DNA from: Ilex aquifolium
Lineage: Eukaryota > Streptophyta > Magnoliopsida > Aquifoliales > Aquifoliaceae
Length of the DNA: 64,000 nucleotides
Assembly (NCBI GenBank): GCA_951799425.1
Contig: OX637394.1
Coordinates: 16,549,001-16,613,000, forward strand
Reading direction: 5' to 3'
A model generated the notes under the pieces. It worked only from the letters and a program-made list of their open reading frames with translations, did no database searches and was not told the origin of the DNA. This document shows positions 47,000-58,100 of this stretch, in pieces. The translations under genes and the position numbers were made by a program. Each line of letters starts with the position of its first letter. Position 1 is the first letter of the stretch.

Positions 47000-47713
47000 T
47001 TAGAGATCGACTTGGCATTCCTTTGAACCACCAGACAATCTCCCTACCGTTGTGTTTGCAGAAAATTTTACCTTAACTTCCTCGCAAATAAACCTCATCT
47101 TTCCACTTTTCAATCTCAAGGAACCAAGCTGAACCCTCACACATGCATCCACTGTCACGGTAAACTCCACCACAGATCCATTTTTCTTAGCAGCATCAAT
47201 GGCTTCTGCAACAGACTGGTTAATGGACAACAATGGTGCTTCAATATTTGCCTTCAGCCGTATCACCGCTGATCTAAACTGATGAAAAGGCGAGATGGGT
47301 GTGGAAGAAATAGTTGAATTATTACATAAAACTCTAAGGTAAGCTTCATCATAGAATATGGTAGCCATCTTGTTAGGGTTTTCAATTGAGAAACTGACGT
47401 TTGTGGTTAACTGAGACGCCGGTGGTTTAAATATCGATACAGTGATGGAACTGACTCGAAATTTTGGTGGGTTTTGTTGAGAGAAAAGAACGAAGATTAT
47501 AGCAATGATAATAGCAATGACTATCTTAACTATCCGTTGGAGAACTACCGAGCAAGGCAGCTCTTCTTCGTTATATGTGGGTGGAGATTCTATGGCTAGA
47601 GAATAAGCACTGGCCGGAACCACAGAGCTTTGCTGGACGGAGAGGTCATCGTCCGATGGAATAATGACTAACCTTACTGGATAACCCATTACTGGTTCAT
47701 CAAGATTCTCCAT
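47000..47713 (-). CDS. LEA_2 / NDR1-HIN1-like (NHL) membrane protein
   Basis: Intronless, 237 residues, the usual size of the family. A polar N-terminal cytosolic part (1-58, with PPTYNEEELP) precedes one membrane segment at about 59-78 (IVKIVIAIIIAIIFVLF). An extracytoplasmic LEA_2 domain (about 84-220) follows, with the conserved NPNK at 112-115 and several N-glycosylation sites (NVS, NNS, NQS, NGS). No GPI-type hydrophobic tail is present. NHL/LEA_2 proteins sit in the plasma membrane and are linked to defence and stress responses; the precise role here is unknown. The ATG lies between an in-frame leader of low complexity and the conserved region, and no better start is visible. Codon use and an unbroken frame indicate a working gene. 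Confidence 0.88.
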   Translation of the reverse strand: MENLDEPVMGYPVRLVIIPSDDDLSVQQSSVVPASAYSLAIESPPTYNEEELPCSVVLQRIVKIVIAIIIAIIFVLFSQQNPPKFRVSSITVSIFKPPASQLTTNVSFSIENPNKMATIFYDEAYLRVLCNNSTISSTPISPFHQFRSAVIRLKANIEAPLLSINQSVAEAIDAAKKNGSVVEFTVTVDACVRVQLGSLRLKSGKMRFICEEVKVKFSANTTVGRLSGGSKECQVDL

Positions 47714-48943
47714 GGATGAGGAACTTTTTAGCAGAGAATGAAGAAGAAATTTGAGTATTTGGGTTAAATTGAGAACAGAAAGTTTTTTGGTGAATAATTA
47801 AGAAATTGGTTGTTTGTGATTAGAAACCAAATATTTGCTGATATTTGATTTCTATAAACAGCCACTGTCCATTGAAAGTCGTGGAGAAAGTAGCTACATT
47901 CTAAGAGAATGTAATCTACTCGAGATTCTAATGAACTTTCCTTAAACATTCAACGATTCTTTCTTCAACATGCTGCCCTCATTGGTCCATCAAGATTGGC
48001 AATGGGTTGTGATGTAGAACTCTATCGTAATAATTTATTTTAGTAGTCTTTTCCTTTTCTTTTTCTTTTTCTTTTTTTCTTTTTTTTGTTACAGGATGTG
48101 TTCAAGTTTACGCCGACTATTCCTTTGAGCTCAATGGCTGACCACTATGGTTTGAGTTGGGTTAAAGAATGTTTCTAAAATGACAAGGATGACTAATCCT
48201 TAGAGGGTGTGAGAAAAGATTGAACCTGATGTCTCTGAATTACCAAAGTCCAGGCTCAACTACTGAATCACCTCTAAAGATATTTTAGTAGGATTTTAAT
48301 GTGGCAAAATCGAACCACGTAATTTGAAGAAACTATGAATTAAGTGTGGTGTCATCTCGTCTTCGGTCTTTCATTTTGGGAAAAATATATTGCGGCCCAA
48401 AATAATTTGAGACCTAAAATAACTATTATAAATGAAATTTTTTATTTTTAATATTAATAATTTTGTATTTAAAATTATTTTTTTAGACTAAAAGTAGTTT
48501 AATCTTTATTGTGATAATTGATCCTAGGGAAGATTTTATCAATTTTAATTTTAAACAATCATAATCTACTGATTTTAATTTTTATAGTTTAATAAAAAAA
48601 TATTATGGTTTATTTTTCGTAATAGAAATAAAAAAAAAAAATCGTAACACAAAAAAAGAAGAAGAGAATTTGTATTTACTAGAGAGTGAGTGAGAGGGAT
48701 GGTCTTAGTTTACTAAAGAGAGAATAATTACAAACGAATTGTGTATTTTGATCGACTAGTTAAAATTATTTTTTTAACTCTTAGCTTTTTCTTTTTTTTG
48801 TCTAAAAAATTTATTTTAGTATATTACAGGTTGGGTTCATGAGCCCAAACTACTCAAATTTATTTTTGATAAAATTAAATTTTCATAAGACTTTTTTTAA
48901 GGCCTAAAATCTTATAGATTTTTTGATGAGAAAATTGGAAGGA
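47714..48943. other. Intergenic DNA upstream of the LEA_2 gene
   Basis: No gene was seen. A pyrimidine tract of CTTTTT-like units lies at 48049-48088. AT-rich sequence follows. Confidence 0.45.
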
Positions 48944-49909
48944 GGTACACTAAATTAGACTTAATTATAAAAAAGTACACAGAAAAAAAATGTTAGGTAA
49001 TTAAATCCTTAATTTTGATACTTATTTGTATCTAAGTACATTATTTGAATTTTACTGATTTTTTGTGACATTTTTGTCCTCCATTGATCTATGTGTATTT
49101 TCTTTAGAAAGTGGTGCATTAAACATCTCCTAATTTTATGGGAGAACTTTAATATTCCATATTTGTATGTCCTCCCTTGATTCATGTGTTTTTTTTTTTG
49201 GAAAGTGGTTTTGTTTTCAAATTATATTTAATGCACATTGATTCATGCGTTTTTTTTTTTTTTTTGGAAAATGGTTTGTTTTCAAATTATATTAATATCC
49301 GAACAATGTAACAATAATAGTGTAACAGTATAACAATGTAATAATAACAGTGTAACAAGTCATTTACACAAAATATTGTACTATTACATTTTATCAAACA
49401 TATATTTTTATATAATTTCATTCAAAACAGTCCATCTTCGTTTTGAATTTGTTATCACGTGCACAAAACTACTGAACACTGTTTTTGTTACAGTGTATTG
49501 TTACACTGTCTTTGTTACAGTGTATTTGTTACATTGTTTTTGTTACACTATTATGGAGTTCGGATATTAACAAATTTTGAAATTCAAACAAGTGATATAT
49601 TCTAAAATAAACAGAATATTAAAATTCTCCTATAAAACTAGTAGTAGTAAATATTTAATGCATAAATATAATTTGAAAATAAAACCACTTTCCAAAAAAA
49701 AAATACACATGAATCAAGGTACATTAAAGATAAGATATTTTGAATTTAATGACCCTAAAATTCAGCGCTTAATAAATGCCTTGTTAAAATTTTTAGGAAA
49801 GAAAATTTTACAAAATTGGCATTTACGTCTTTGTATCTCAGCTGTGTACTTTTTTCCAAAATATTTCGCTCTATGTACTTTTTTGTAATTAAGTCTAATT
49901 AAATGTACC
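48944..49909. mobile_element. Foldback-type element with long inverted arms
   Basis: The left arm begins GGTACACTAAATTAGACTTA and the right arm ends TAAGTCTAATTAAATGTACC. Matching inverted segments continue inward: AAAAAGTACAC, ATTCATG with TTTTGGAAA, and AATATCCGAAC with repeated TGTAACA/TGTTACA units. The arms cover roughly 350-400 bp each, with a loop of about 120 bp. It is non-coding; transcripts would fold into a long hairpin. No clear target duplication was found. Confidence 0.65.
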
Positions 49910-50802
49910 GGCTTTCAAAGAACCCATTTTTTATTTGGACTATCTATGGGACCTAAAGCCCAGACTTTGTTGGGCTTGTGATAGGGCTGGCCCTGACACA
50001 AGCTTACCTTTTGATTCGACTATTCGTTACAAGAGTAATTTTCTCCAAAATGGGGTCCTCCCTATCCACTCTGAGATGTCCTGATCGTAAGAGCATCCTC
50101 TCATCCACAAGGCTGTCTTTCCTCTAAAAGAGAGGAGAGGCCAAGCAAGTAAAGATATGAAGGGAGACTTCTTCATTTTCTTTTTGAATCTCTCATAAAA
50201 AAGAAGAGGCCCCTAGTCGAGTGAATCCGTTATTCCCATAACTTTCTCAAAGTCAACCTTTTCCCTTCTGGCTTTAGTTTTTAATGGTTTTTCTTGACTA
50301 TATAGGTTCCTCTAGGAGATCGAGATCAAGCTTTAAGAATAAGTGGCTCAACTAGCATAGGGGAGTACACCTTTACGATGTATGATATAGTTCAAGATAC
50401 ATATGCTCAGAGACTTCCTAATTTTCTCAAAAGTGGTACTTGGGAGCAAATAACACTAAGAAATCACAAAAAAATTCGCATTTGTTACCAAAAAAAAAAA
50501 TGCCGGGAAATCTCATTGTCCTCGTTTCCCGGCATGAAACCTTAGATAACTACCCTATGACAATCTAAGAGGCTAGGATTTGTTGGTAGTCGGGTTTCTA
50601 GACTTTTCCCTCCTCCGTCGCTTTCATGATGGTTTCTTGGTATTTCATCTTCAACTATGGATAATATATGGCTCATGACACTGCATTTATTTCGAATAAG
50701 TTTGGATAAATAATATCTATGCAATATCAAAAAATCCATTTGACAAGAAGAATTTCCATAAAGTAAAGATATCATTCCTAAATCCACATAATAATGTATG
50801 AG
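49910..50802. other. Intergenic DNA with one perfect hairpin
   Basis: No gene was seen. ATGCCGGGAAA (50500-50510) and TTTCCCGGCAT (50525-50535) form an 11-bp perfect stem with a 14-base loop. The 8 bases before 50803 (TGTATGAG) are a hAT target duplication. Confidence 0.6.
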
Positions 50803-52610
50803 CAGGGGCGGAGCCAGGAATTTTGGTCAGGGTGGGCACTTTAATTACACATTCTAATTTTTTTCCTCCTAACAAATCACACTATATAATATATTTATAT
50901 TTTATTATATTATATTATATTTAACTGAAATTGATATAAAAAAATTCAGTTCAAGAATAACAAAAAAGTAAGAATCAAAACAAAATTATTGTGAAATAGT
51001 AAATTCAATTTTTATTTAGCCGAAACAAGATCCTAACAAAAAGACACAAAAAAAAACAAAATTTAGTACATCTTTAACCTAATTATATATATATAATAAA
51101 GTAGTTTACAATTCAAATCTCAAAAGATAAACAAAATGACTTTTGATTTTCGCGGTTAAGATCGCTTTAAATTTTATTTTAAAGTTAATCTAACGGTTAA
51201 TATTAACACCCTAAATTTAATAAGAAAAATAGACCCCCAATGGTGTGTTTAGATTGATTTTTTAAAAATACTTCTAGAAATTATTTCTCATAAGTACTTT
51301 AAAAAAAAATAATTGTATTTGAAACCGCCTTACCACTACCTCTAGCACCCCTACCCCCACCACCACCATCACCACCGCCGCCACTGCCACCGCCGCCACC
51401 CCCACCCCCGCCACCACCTCCACCGCCACCGCCACCATCACCATCACTGCCGTCGCCGCCACCACTGCCACCACCACCGCTGCCTCCGCCACCACCATCA
51501 CCGCCCTCGCCGCCACCTCCACCATCGCCGCTGCCTTCGCCGCCACCACCACGGTCATTGCCACCCACCACAACCATCACTGTCTCCTACCACCACCACT
51601 GCCGCCCACCACTTCTCACTCCCACTACAAAATCGATGCTTAAATTCATTTATCTCTTCTCTATGTTTGTGCTTTGATTTTGGATATGAATACAAATATG
51701 TTTATTGTTTACAATTTTTTATTACATTGTGCCTTCAGGCACAGGCAATAACTAGTATTTCAATATAATATATAAAAGTTTAAAATCTCTAAAATTTTGT
51801 ATATGAATTAAATGTAAATTAATTTTTCACTAAATTTCTATTAATGTGCGCAATCACAAATCTTGTAGTAAAATTATTCTTTATTTAGTTACAAATTTTG
51901 GTTAAGGTTATTATCATCTTATAGAGAAATTCCTTATTCAAAATAGTTTGAAATATTTTTGGGTTACAATCTTTTGTCTTTTATGTACAATCGAATTTTA
52001 TTAGGTTATAGGCTACTATTACTTAAAAAATGGTAAATGAGAATTAAAAATTGTTCTTAAAAAATAACAAATCTTGTGTTAGATAAATAGAAATATTGTA
52101 TATTCGTCAATATACAAATAGATCATTGACTTAATCCAAAACTAAAATATTTATTTTAGAGGGTTAGTGGTCCACTAATTTATTGAAAGAAAAAAAACTA
52201 GAACCATTGAAATTTTCAAAAATTTAGGAGGGCAAATCTAATGTATAAAATAATTTTATGGGTCCTCATCTAAGGTGGTCCAAAAGTGAGGGGGGCCAAA
52301 AATTTATTTTTTAATGGTGGGGCAAAAGTTTTATTTTTTAATAGATTTGGGTGGATTGTATAGATCATAGATTTGATTTTTTAATAAGTTTGGGTAGATA
52401 GCGATGGACTCAAATTTTTTTGTTTTAAATGAGCTTAATTTTTTAATTTTTTTGGGTAGATAATGTGGGCCTAACATTTTTATTTTTTGTTTTGGGTGGG
52501 CACAAATTATATATTATACAAATATATAATATATATATACATAACTAATAAATAAATAAATATTGAGGGGGGCACGTGCCCACCCTAGCCCACGCCTCCC
52601 TCCGCCCTTG
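50803..52610. mobile_element. Non-autonomous hAT element, copy B, split by a Helitron
   Basis: It begins CAGGGGCGGAGCCAGGAATT and ends CTCCGCCCTTG. Flanking 8-mers TGTATGAG (50795-50802) and TGTACGAG (52611-52618) differ at one base. Apart from the 668-bp Helitron at 51088-51755 it is collinear with copy A at 32693-34053. Confidence 0.88.
51088..51755 (+). mobile_element. Short non-autonomous Helitron, copy 2 (GC-rich core)
   Basis: It begins TATATATAATAAAGTAG (TA in place of the usual TC) and ends with hairpin GTGCC-TTCA-GGCAC, spacer AGGCAATAA and CTAG/T. Copy A of the surrounding hAT element has the uninterrupted site AATTATATATTTCAAT near 33070, which proves the insertion point between A and T. 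The core (about 51325-51600) is a CCACCG trinucleotide run. Confidence 0.92.
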
Positions 52611-52753
52611 TGTACGAGTAACAAAGGAATCACCCCAATATGAAAAGCAAATCTACTTTTGCTTAATTTTAAAAAATTTATCTAATTTGTCGATTTAATG
52701 ATGCCGAAGTTGACATGATCCAATAGCAATATTTTAGCTGCAACAGAGTTCTA

Positions 52754-55408
52754 TCAGGAAGATCCATGTTCAGGCTCAATACCAACCTCATCTTCCATGA
52801 TAGCTGGCTCATTCAGATCAAAATCTACAATTCTACCACCCGTCCGACTTGCTTCACCGGCTAATAGAACTTGGCTTGATGGAGCTTCAGCTGGACCCTT
52901 CCGGTGGGAGTTCATGTGACCCCCAAGAATATTACCGCTCGGAAAAATCTTGCAACAAACTTTGCACTGATATGCGTTCTCCCCCACCATTGAGCTTGGT
53001 AATTTGCTGTGCTTGGACTCCCTTTGACTCCCAAGAGCCTGACTTTTCAAAAAATTCTTGCTACCCACATTGCATGGATTTGGGTTATCCAACACCTTTG
53101 AGCTTGCTATTCCATTAACTTTTGTGAAGGGATTGGCATAATCTTCATTAACAGAAGCTGTAAGTGAAGGTTCAATGGCGTTGAAGATGTGAATCTTGGG
53201 TAATCTTTTGCGTCTGGACTCCCCATGATCAGCATGTGTGTTTGCTGTCGTCTTGGCTGGCTCCTTATAGACCTCCGGACAAACACCTTGTATTAGTCCC
53301 AAATCATCAGGCACGCGGCAAGGCACTGGACAAGGCATTTTGGCATGCGGCAAGACACTCGACAAGGCATCTTGGCATGCGACAAGATTGGCATCAGGCT
53401 CCCTCTTCTCCAGCACCTTTGAGCTTGCTATTCCATTAACTTCGGTGAAGGGATTGTGAATCCAGGGTATTTGGTTGCGTCTGACGGTTGGCTTCTTAGA
53501 GACCTCCGGAAAAACACCTTCTACAGGTCCCAAATCCTCCGGTGCTGTCTTCTCCACCACCTTTGAGCTACCTATTCCATCAACTTTGGTGATGGAATTG
53601 CCATAATCTTCACTTAGAGAAGCTGGAAGTGAAGGTTCCTCAATGGCGTTGTAGATGTGAATCCTGGGTATTTTGTTGCGTATGAAGGTTAGCTTCTCAG
53701 ATATCTCCGAACGAACACCTTGTACCGGTCCCAAATCCTCCAGCGCCATATTCTCCATCACCTTTGAGCTAGTTATTCCATTAACTTTGGTGATGGGATT
53801 GGCATAAACTTCATTGAATGAAGATGTAAATGAAGGTTTATCAGTGGCGTTGTAGATACGAATCTGGGGTGATGTGTAGTGTCCGGACGCCCTATGACCA
53901 CCCAGCCCTTGAAAAGATTCAAACCATTTGTCACAATCGCTACATCTCTATTTAGCCGGTGTCTTCGCCGCCGTCTCGGCTCGCTTCTCAGCGACCACCG
54001 GACAAACACCCTGTACCGGTTCCAAATCCTCCGGCGCCATCTTCTCCATCCTCTCCTCATTCATCATCATCTTCCCCTTCAAACTCTGAAAATTGTTGTT
54101 ATTGTTTTTGCCATCAGAATCGTTGTCTGAGTGGTTCTGGTCACAATCCAGCACATTCTTGCCTTTGCTTTCCTTCGCCGCCATAACTTCGGGCATGGTG
54201 CCATAACTTCCAGCGAATCCTCGTTGAAAAATTCTCGGCTTTCTCAAAGCACAATCCTTGTTGTATCCAAGTGGGTATGCTGTAATTTTTCGCTTCCGAG
54301 AGACCTCCGGACAAACACCTTGTACCGGTTCCAAATCTTCCGGCGCGATCTTCTCCATCCTCACCTTATTGATGATCATCTTCCTCTTCACACTCTGAAA
54401 ATTCTGGTTATCGAGCTGTTTTCTGATAATCTTGCTAGCAGATTCGTAGTCTGAGCTATTCTTTCTATCGTACTCCTCAGGCCTCTCTCTGCAATCCAAC
54501 ACGGCCTTGCCTTTGCTTTCATTCGCCATAACTTCGGGCGTTATATCACCTATGTTTCCGACATCGGAGAATCCTCGTTGATTAATTCTTGGCTTTTTCA
54601 TCGGATAATCCTCGCTGTATCCAAATGGGTATCCCTTAATTTTTCGCTTCTCTGATTCAGAAACCTGATTTTTTCCTTTAAATTCTTCAAATCTTTGTTC
54701 ATGAGCATCAGAATCTCCATTAGCTTGTGCCATGAGGCCCATGAGATCTTGAAAACCATCACGTAACTGCTCGTCCGAACTTGAAGAAACAGCCCTCCGG
54801 CTTCGCCTGGAAGTCACAGACCAGCCCTTTAACGACTCTCTTAAATCAATCACTGGTGTAAATACCGATTTGATCTGATCCTCGACTTCTTGAGTGACAT
54901 AAGACGATGAACCGTTACCCTTCTCAGGATGGCAACTTATATGCTCAAACAAAGAATTCACTGATGAAAATTTTCTACCACAAATTGAACAACTTAGGTT
55001 TTTATCATGGCTTGTGGAATTATCAGTTCTTTTGTTCTTCAATTTACCCCTTCCTTCTTGAGGCTGCTTCTGTTGTTTCTGGAAATTGTTGGAGTTTTTG
55101 GGTTTTAGGTTCTTTAGAACTTGGTGTTTCCTGGCCTGAATGTGAGCCATACTCCAGTGACCCCCTAGAGCTTTACGGGTGCTAAAACTCCTGTGGCTCT
55201 CCGAACAGTACTCCAGAGTCTGATCATATTTTTGTTCCGCGTCGATCTGACCTTGCTTGATACTTTCTCTGATCTTCGGTACCTTCAGATCTATCCACAA
55301 CTTCCCCTCACTGGAATCTGACTTGCCTGAGGCTGAGAATCCGGATACCACCAGTTTCTGATGCGCTTTCCTGATTGGTTTCGACTGTTTTCTTTGATCA
55401 TTCTCCAT
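52754..55408 (-). CDS. C2H2 zinc-finger protein with EAR motif, frame interrupted by one TAG
   Basis: The frame is open from ATG 55408 to the stop at 52754 (885 codons) apart from TAG at 53948-53950 (codon 487). Four C2H2-type fingers are visible: a degenerate one (about 68-89, KALGGHWSMAH), CSIC...H...H (140-160), CSDCDKWFESFQGLGGH (489-509, just after the TAG) and CKVCCKIFPSGNILGGH (about 814-836). A DLNEP EAR repression motif follows at about 864. Between fingers, diverged blocks repeat the phrase APEDLEPVQGVCPEV. QALGGH-type fingers plus EAR indicate a plant transcriptional repressor of the ZAT class; it is unusually long. If the TAG is real, the product loses both good C-terminal fingers and EAR. 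A TATATATAG box lies near 55540. Status: gene or recent pseudogene. Confidence 0.8.
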
Positions 55409-56243
55409 CGGGAAAAAAAAAAAAAAAGAGAACAGAACAGAACACCACCAGTTGAAAACCCTATACGATATACTGAACTGAAGTTCTTATAGCAAAGTTG
55501 TAAAGAGATGGGTTTGTACGTATAATCGAAAAGTCTATATATACAAACCGAAGAACTTGAATGGCTGATAAAAGACAGCAGAAAATCCTAAACTGTGAGT
55601 TTTTGTAGCTAGCAAGATGAGAAACTGGAGAAAAACCCTAAACGATACTGAATTTGGAGACCTAACAAAAAAGAGAATTTTGGGTGAATCCAATGAACAA
55701 GAGAAAAAAAATAGGAAGGTGGATAGAATTGGAAGAAACGATTGGTTAAATGACAAAGGAAAACGAACTAGAAAGGGAATGAAGCAAGATAGGAGTTCTA
55801 CTCCATGGGCAACCCTCACACCCTGTTCGAAAAATCAGCTCCATAATGAAGAAAAAAAAGGTTGATTTTTTTTTTTTTTTTTGTAAACTGCTAATGAAGA
55901 CAAAAGCTGAAGAGTAATAAATGGTAATTCTCCAGCGATGTATTTATCCCCAAAAAAAAAAAAAAAAACTCTTGAGTGATCAATTACTGTGCAATATTAA
56001 TTCACTTCTTTCCTTAATTTGCACAATGTGGGTATTCAACCAAGAAGAGTAATTGGTCAGCCGTCTTCCTGCCATGTCATTTGGTCACTCTTTTTGGTCC
56101 CTAATTTTGATCAATGTAACATTATTCAATACACAATGTCAGGATGTTGTGAACAGGATTATCAACCAATTATTAATATACAATTAGAATTAGTAACCCC
56201 ACTAATTTCACACGATAGTTATTGGATGTAAATTATATATATA
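55409..56243. promoter_or_regulatory. Upstream region of the zinc-finger gene
   Basis: A TATA box on the minus strand (TATATATAG, about 55536-55544) lies about 130 bp before the ATG. Long A/T homopolymers occur near 55868 and 55950. The stretch around 55910-55955 (ATAAATGGTAATTCTCCAGC...) recurs nearly identically at 63565-63610. Confidence 0.5.
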
Positions 56244-56919
56244 CTAGTTATTGCATGTGCCTGAAAGCACAATGTAATAAAAAATTATAAACAAAACATA
56301 TTTGTATTCATATCCAAAATCAAGTCACAAACATAAAGAAGAGATAAATAAATTTAAGCATCAGTTTGTAGTTGGGGTGAGAGGTGGTGGGCGGCAGTGG
56401 TGGTGGTAGGAGACAGTGATGGTTGTGATGGGTGGCAATGACCGTGGTGGCGGTGGCGAGGGCGGCAGCGATGGTGGTGACGGCGACGGTGGTGGTGACG
56501 GTGGGGGTGGGGGTGGGGGCGGTGGTGGTGGTGGTGGTGGTGGAGGTGACAGTGATGATGGCGGTGGCGGTGGCGGTGGGAGCGGTGGCGGTGGCGGTGG
56601 CGATGGCAGTGGCAGTGGCAGTGGCAGTGGCGGCGGCGGTGGTGGTGGTGGGGGTAGGAGTGGTAGTGGTAGTGGTAGGGCAGTTTCAAATACTATTATT
56701 TTTTTTAAAGTACTTATGAGAAATAATTTCTAGAAGTATTTTTAAAAAATCAATCCAAACACACCCTTAAGGGCCTATTTTTCCTATTAAATTTAGGGTG
56801 TTAATATTAACCGTTAGATTAACTTTAAAATAAAATTTAAAACGATCGCAACCGCTGATAGCAAAAGTCATTTTGCTTATCTTTTGAAATTTGAATTGTA
56901 AGTTATTTTATTATATATA
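56244..56919 (-). mobile_element. Short non-autonomous Helitron, copy 3 (GC-rich core)
   Basis: Reverse orientation. The minus-strand 3' end is the CTAG at 56244-56247, preceded by the hairpin formed by GTGC-CTGAAA-GCAC. The 5' end is at about 56919 in an AT run. The core (56390-56690) is a GGTGGC trinucleotide run giving long Gly-rich and His-rich chance ORFs. Non-core sequence is collinear with copies 1 and 2. Confidence 0.88.
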
Positions 56920-58100
56920 TATAATTGATTGATAACATCATATATTAATGATACTATGATATAACCGTCTTAGTAAATAATTCTCAACTAATAAACAATA
57001 TGTAACAATTAAAAAAAGGAAGATCTTTCTTTAATTTGATGGCTCTCACTTCCAAAAATCTGTCATTATTTATGGACGATCTTCCAATAATTTGCTGAAA
57101 TAAAAAGATTTTGAGCCGAAATTTAAAGCTAATGAAACATATATAATCAGAATTTCCTTTTCAAGATTTATTGACTAGGAAGAAACTCCACAAGATGGAT
57201 CTCTTGGTGATACTTATCCCTCGCTATCTAGAGTTAATATCATTCTCGCTCTCTTTTTATTTTCCTCATCACCAGGAGAAAGTATTTAATATAACGGTAA
57301 TATCATGTCATTGGTGACATCAACTTTTGTGTATACAAGATCATTCTATGTTAGTAACTATCAATAATCATCATATTGAATAGTTAACACCTTGGAATAG
57401 CGGGATTCACTTATCCTACATGATATATTTTTTATTGATTGTATTACCGTTACACTGAATATTTACTCCATTTTCATATGCTCTCAATTATGTTAACTTG
57501 GGTTAAAATGAAACTAAGTAATATTGTTAGAATCCATATATAATGTTTTAAAACCCAACTCGACCCAACGGGTCAACCCAAAAAACCGGTGAACCGGTAC
57601 CTGAATCGGTCCAACAAATGGCTTGCTTGAAAGGTTTCCAAGCCGGCCTAAACCTGTCACCCTGTTGAAATTGGTCCAGTTTGCACAAATCCATCTCGAT
57701 GTAAATGAAGAGAAAGGGTGGGGTAGTTTTTAATTTTTTTTTTCTTTCTTATAAAAAATTTCATGAGTTGTTAATTTTACTAATTTCTATTATATTAATT
57801 TTAATTACATAAGGCCAAAGTTGGGTTTTTTTATAAAAACTCAAATTGTTCAGAGCGATTGACCGTAAGTTCAAATTAAGAATCAAGGGACAAAATGTAA
57901 TTTTTGAAATCACACAGAATCTGTCAAATTTTGTGACTTTCATTGACAGAAGATAATTCCGTGCTCAGCAAGTACCACATGACACTACCAAATGATGTAC
58001 ATCATCCATAAAATATTGTACATTTCATAACTTCTAAAAATTGACTTTTTTGCACTTCTCTAAAGTGGATAGGAAGAATTTATTTCACTATTAAGTAGTT
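56920..58100. other. Intergenic DNA with a hAT end fragment
   Basis: No gene was seen. Near 57543-57670, GTTTTAAAACCCAACTCGAC and several ACCGGT motifs resemble the terminal region of the hAT transposon at 58964-63539, so this is probably a remnant of a related copy. Confidence 0.45.

Noticed and set aside
51274-51580. Gly/Ser-rich and Val/Ala-rich ORFs on the minus strand
   Set aside because: Same trinucleotide core in Helitron copy 2, not a glycine-rich protein gene.
52849-54454. Several + strand ORFs opposite the zinc-finger gene
   Set aside because: Shadows of the minus-strand coding sequence; the fingers and EAR motif are only on the minus strand.
56354-56733. His-rich (-) and Gly-rich (+) ORFs
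   Set aside because: Same repeat core in Helitron copy 3, reversed.
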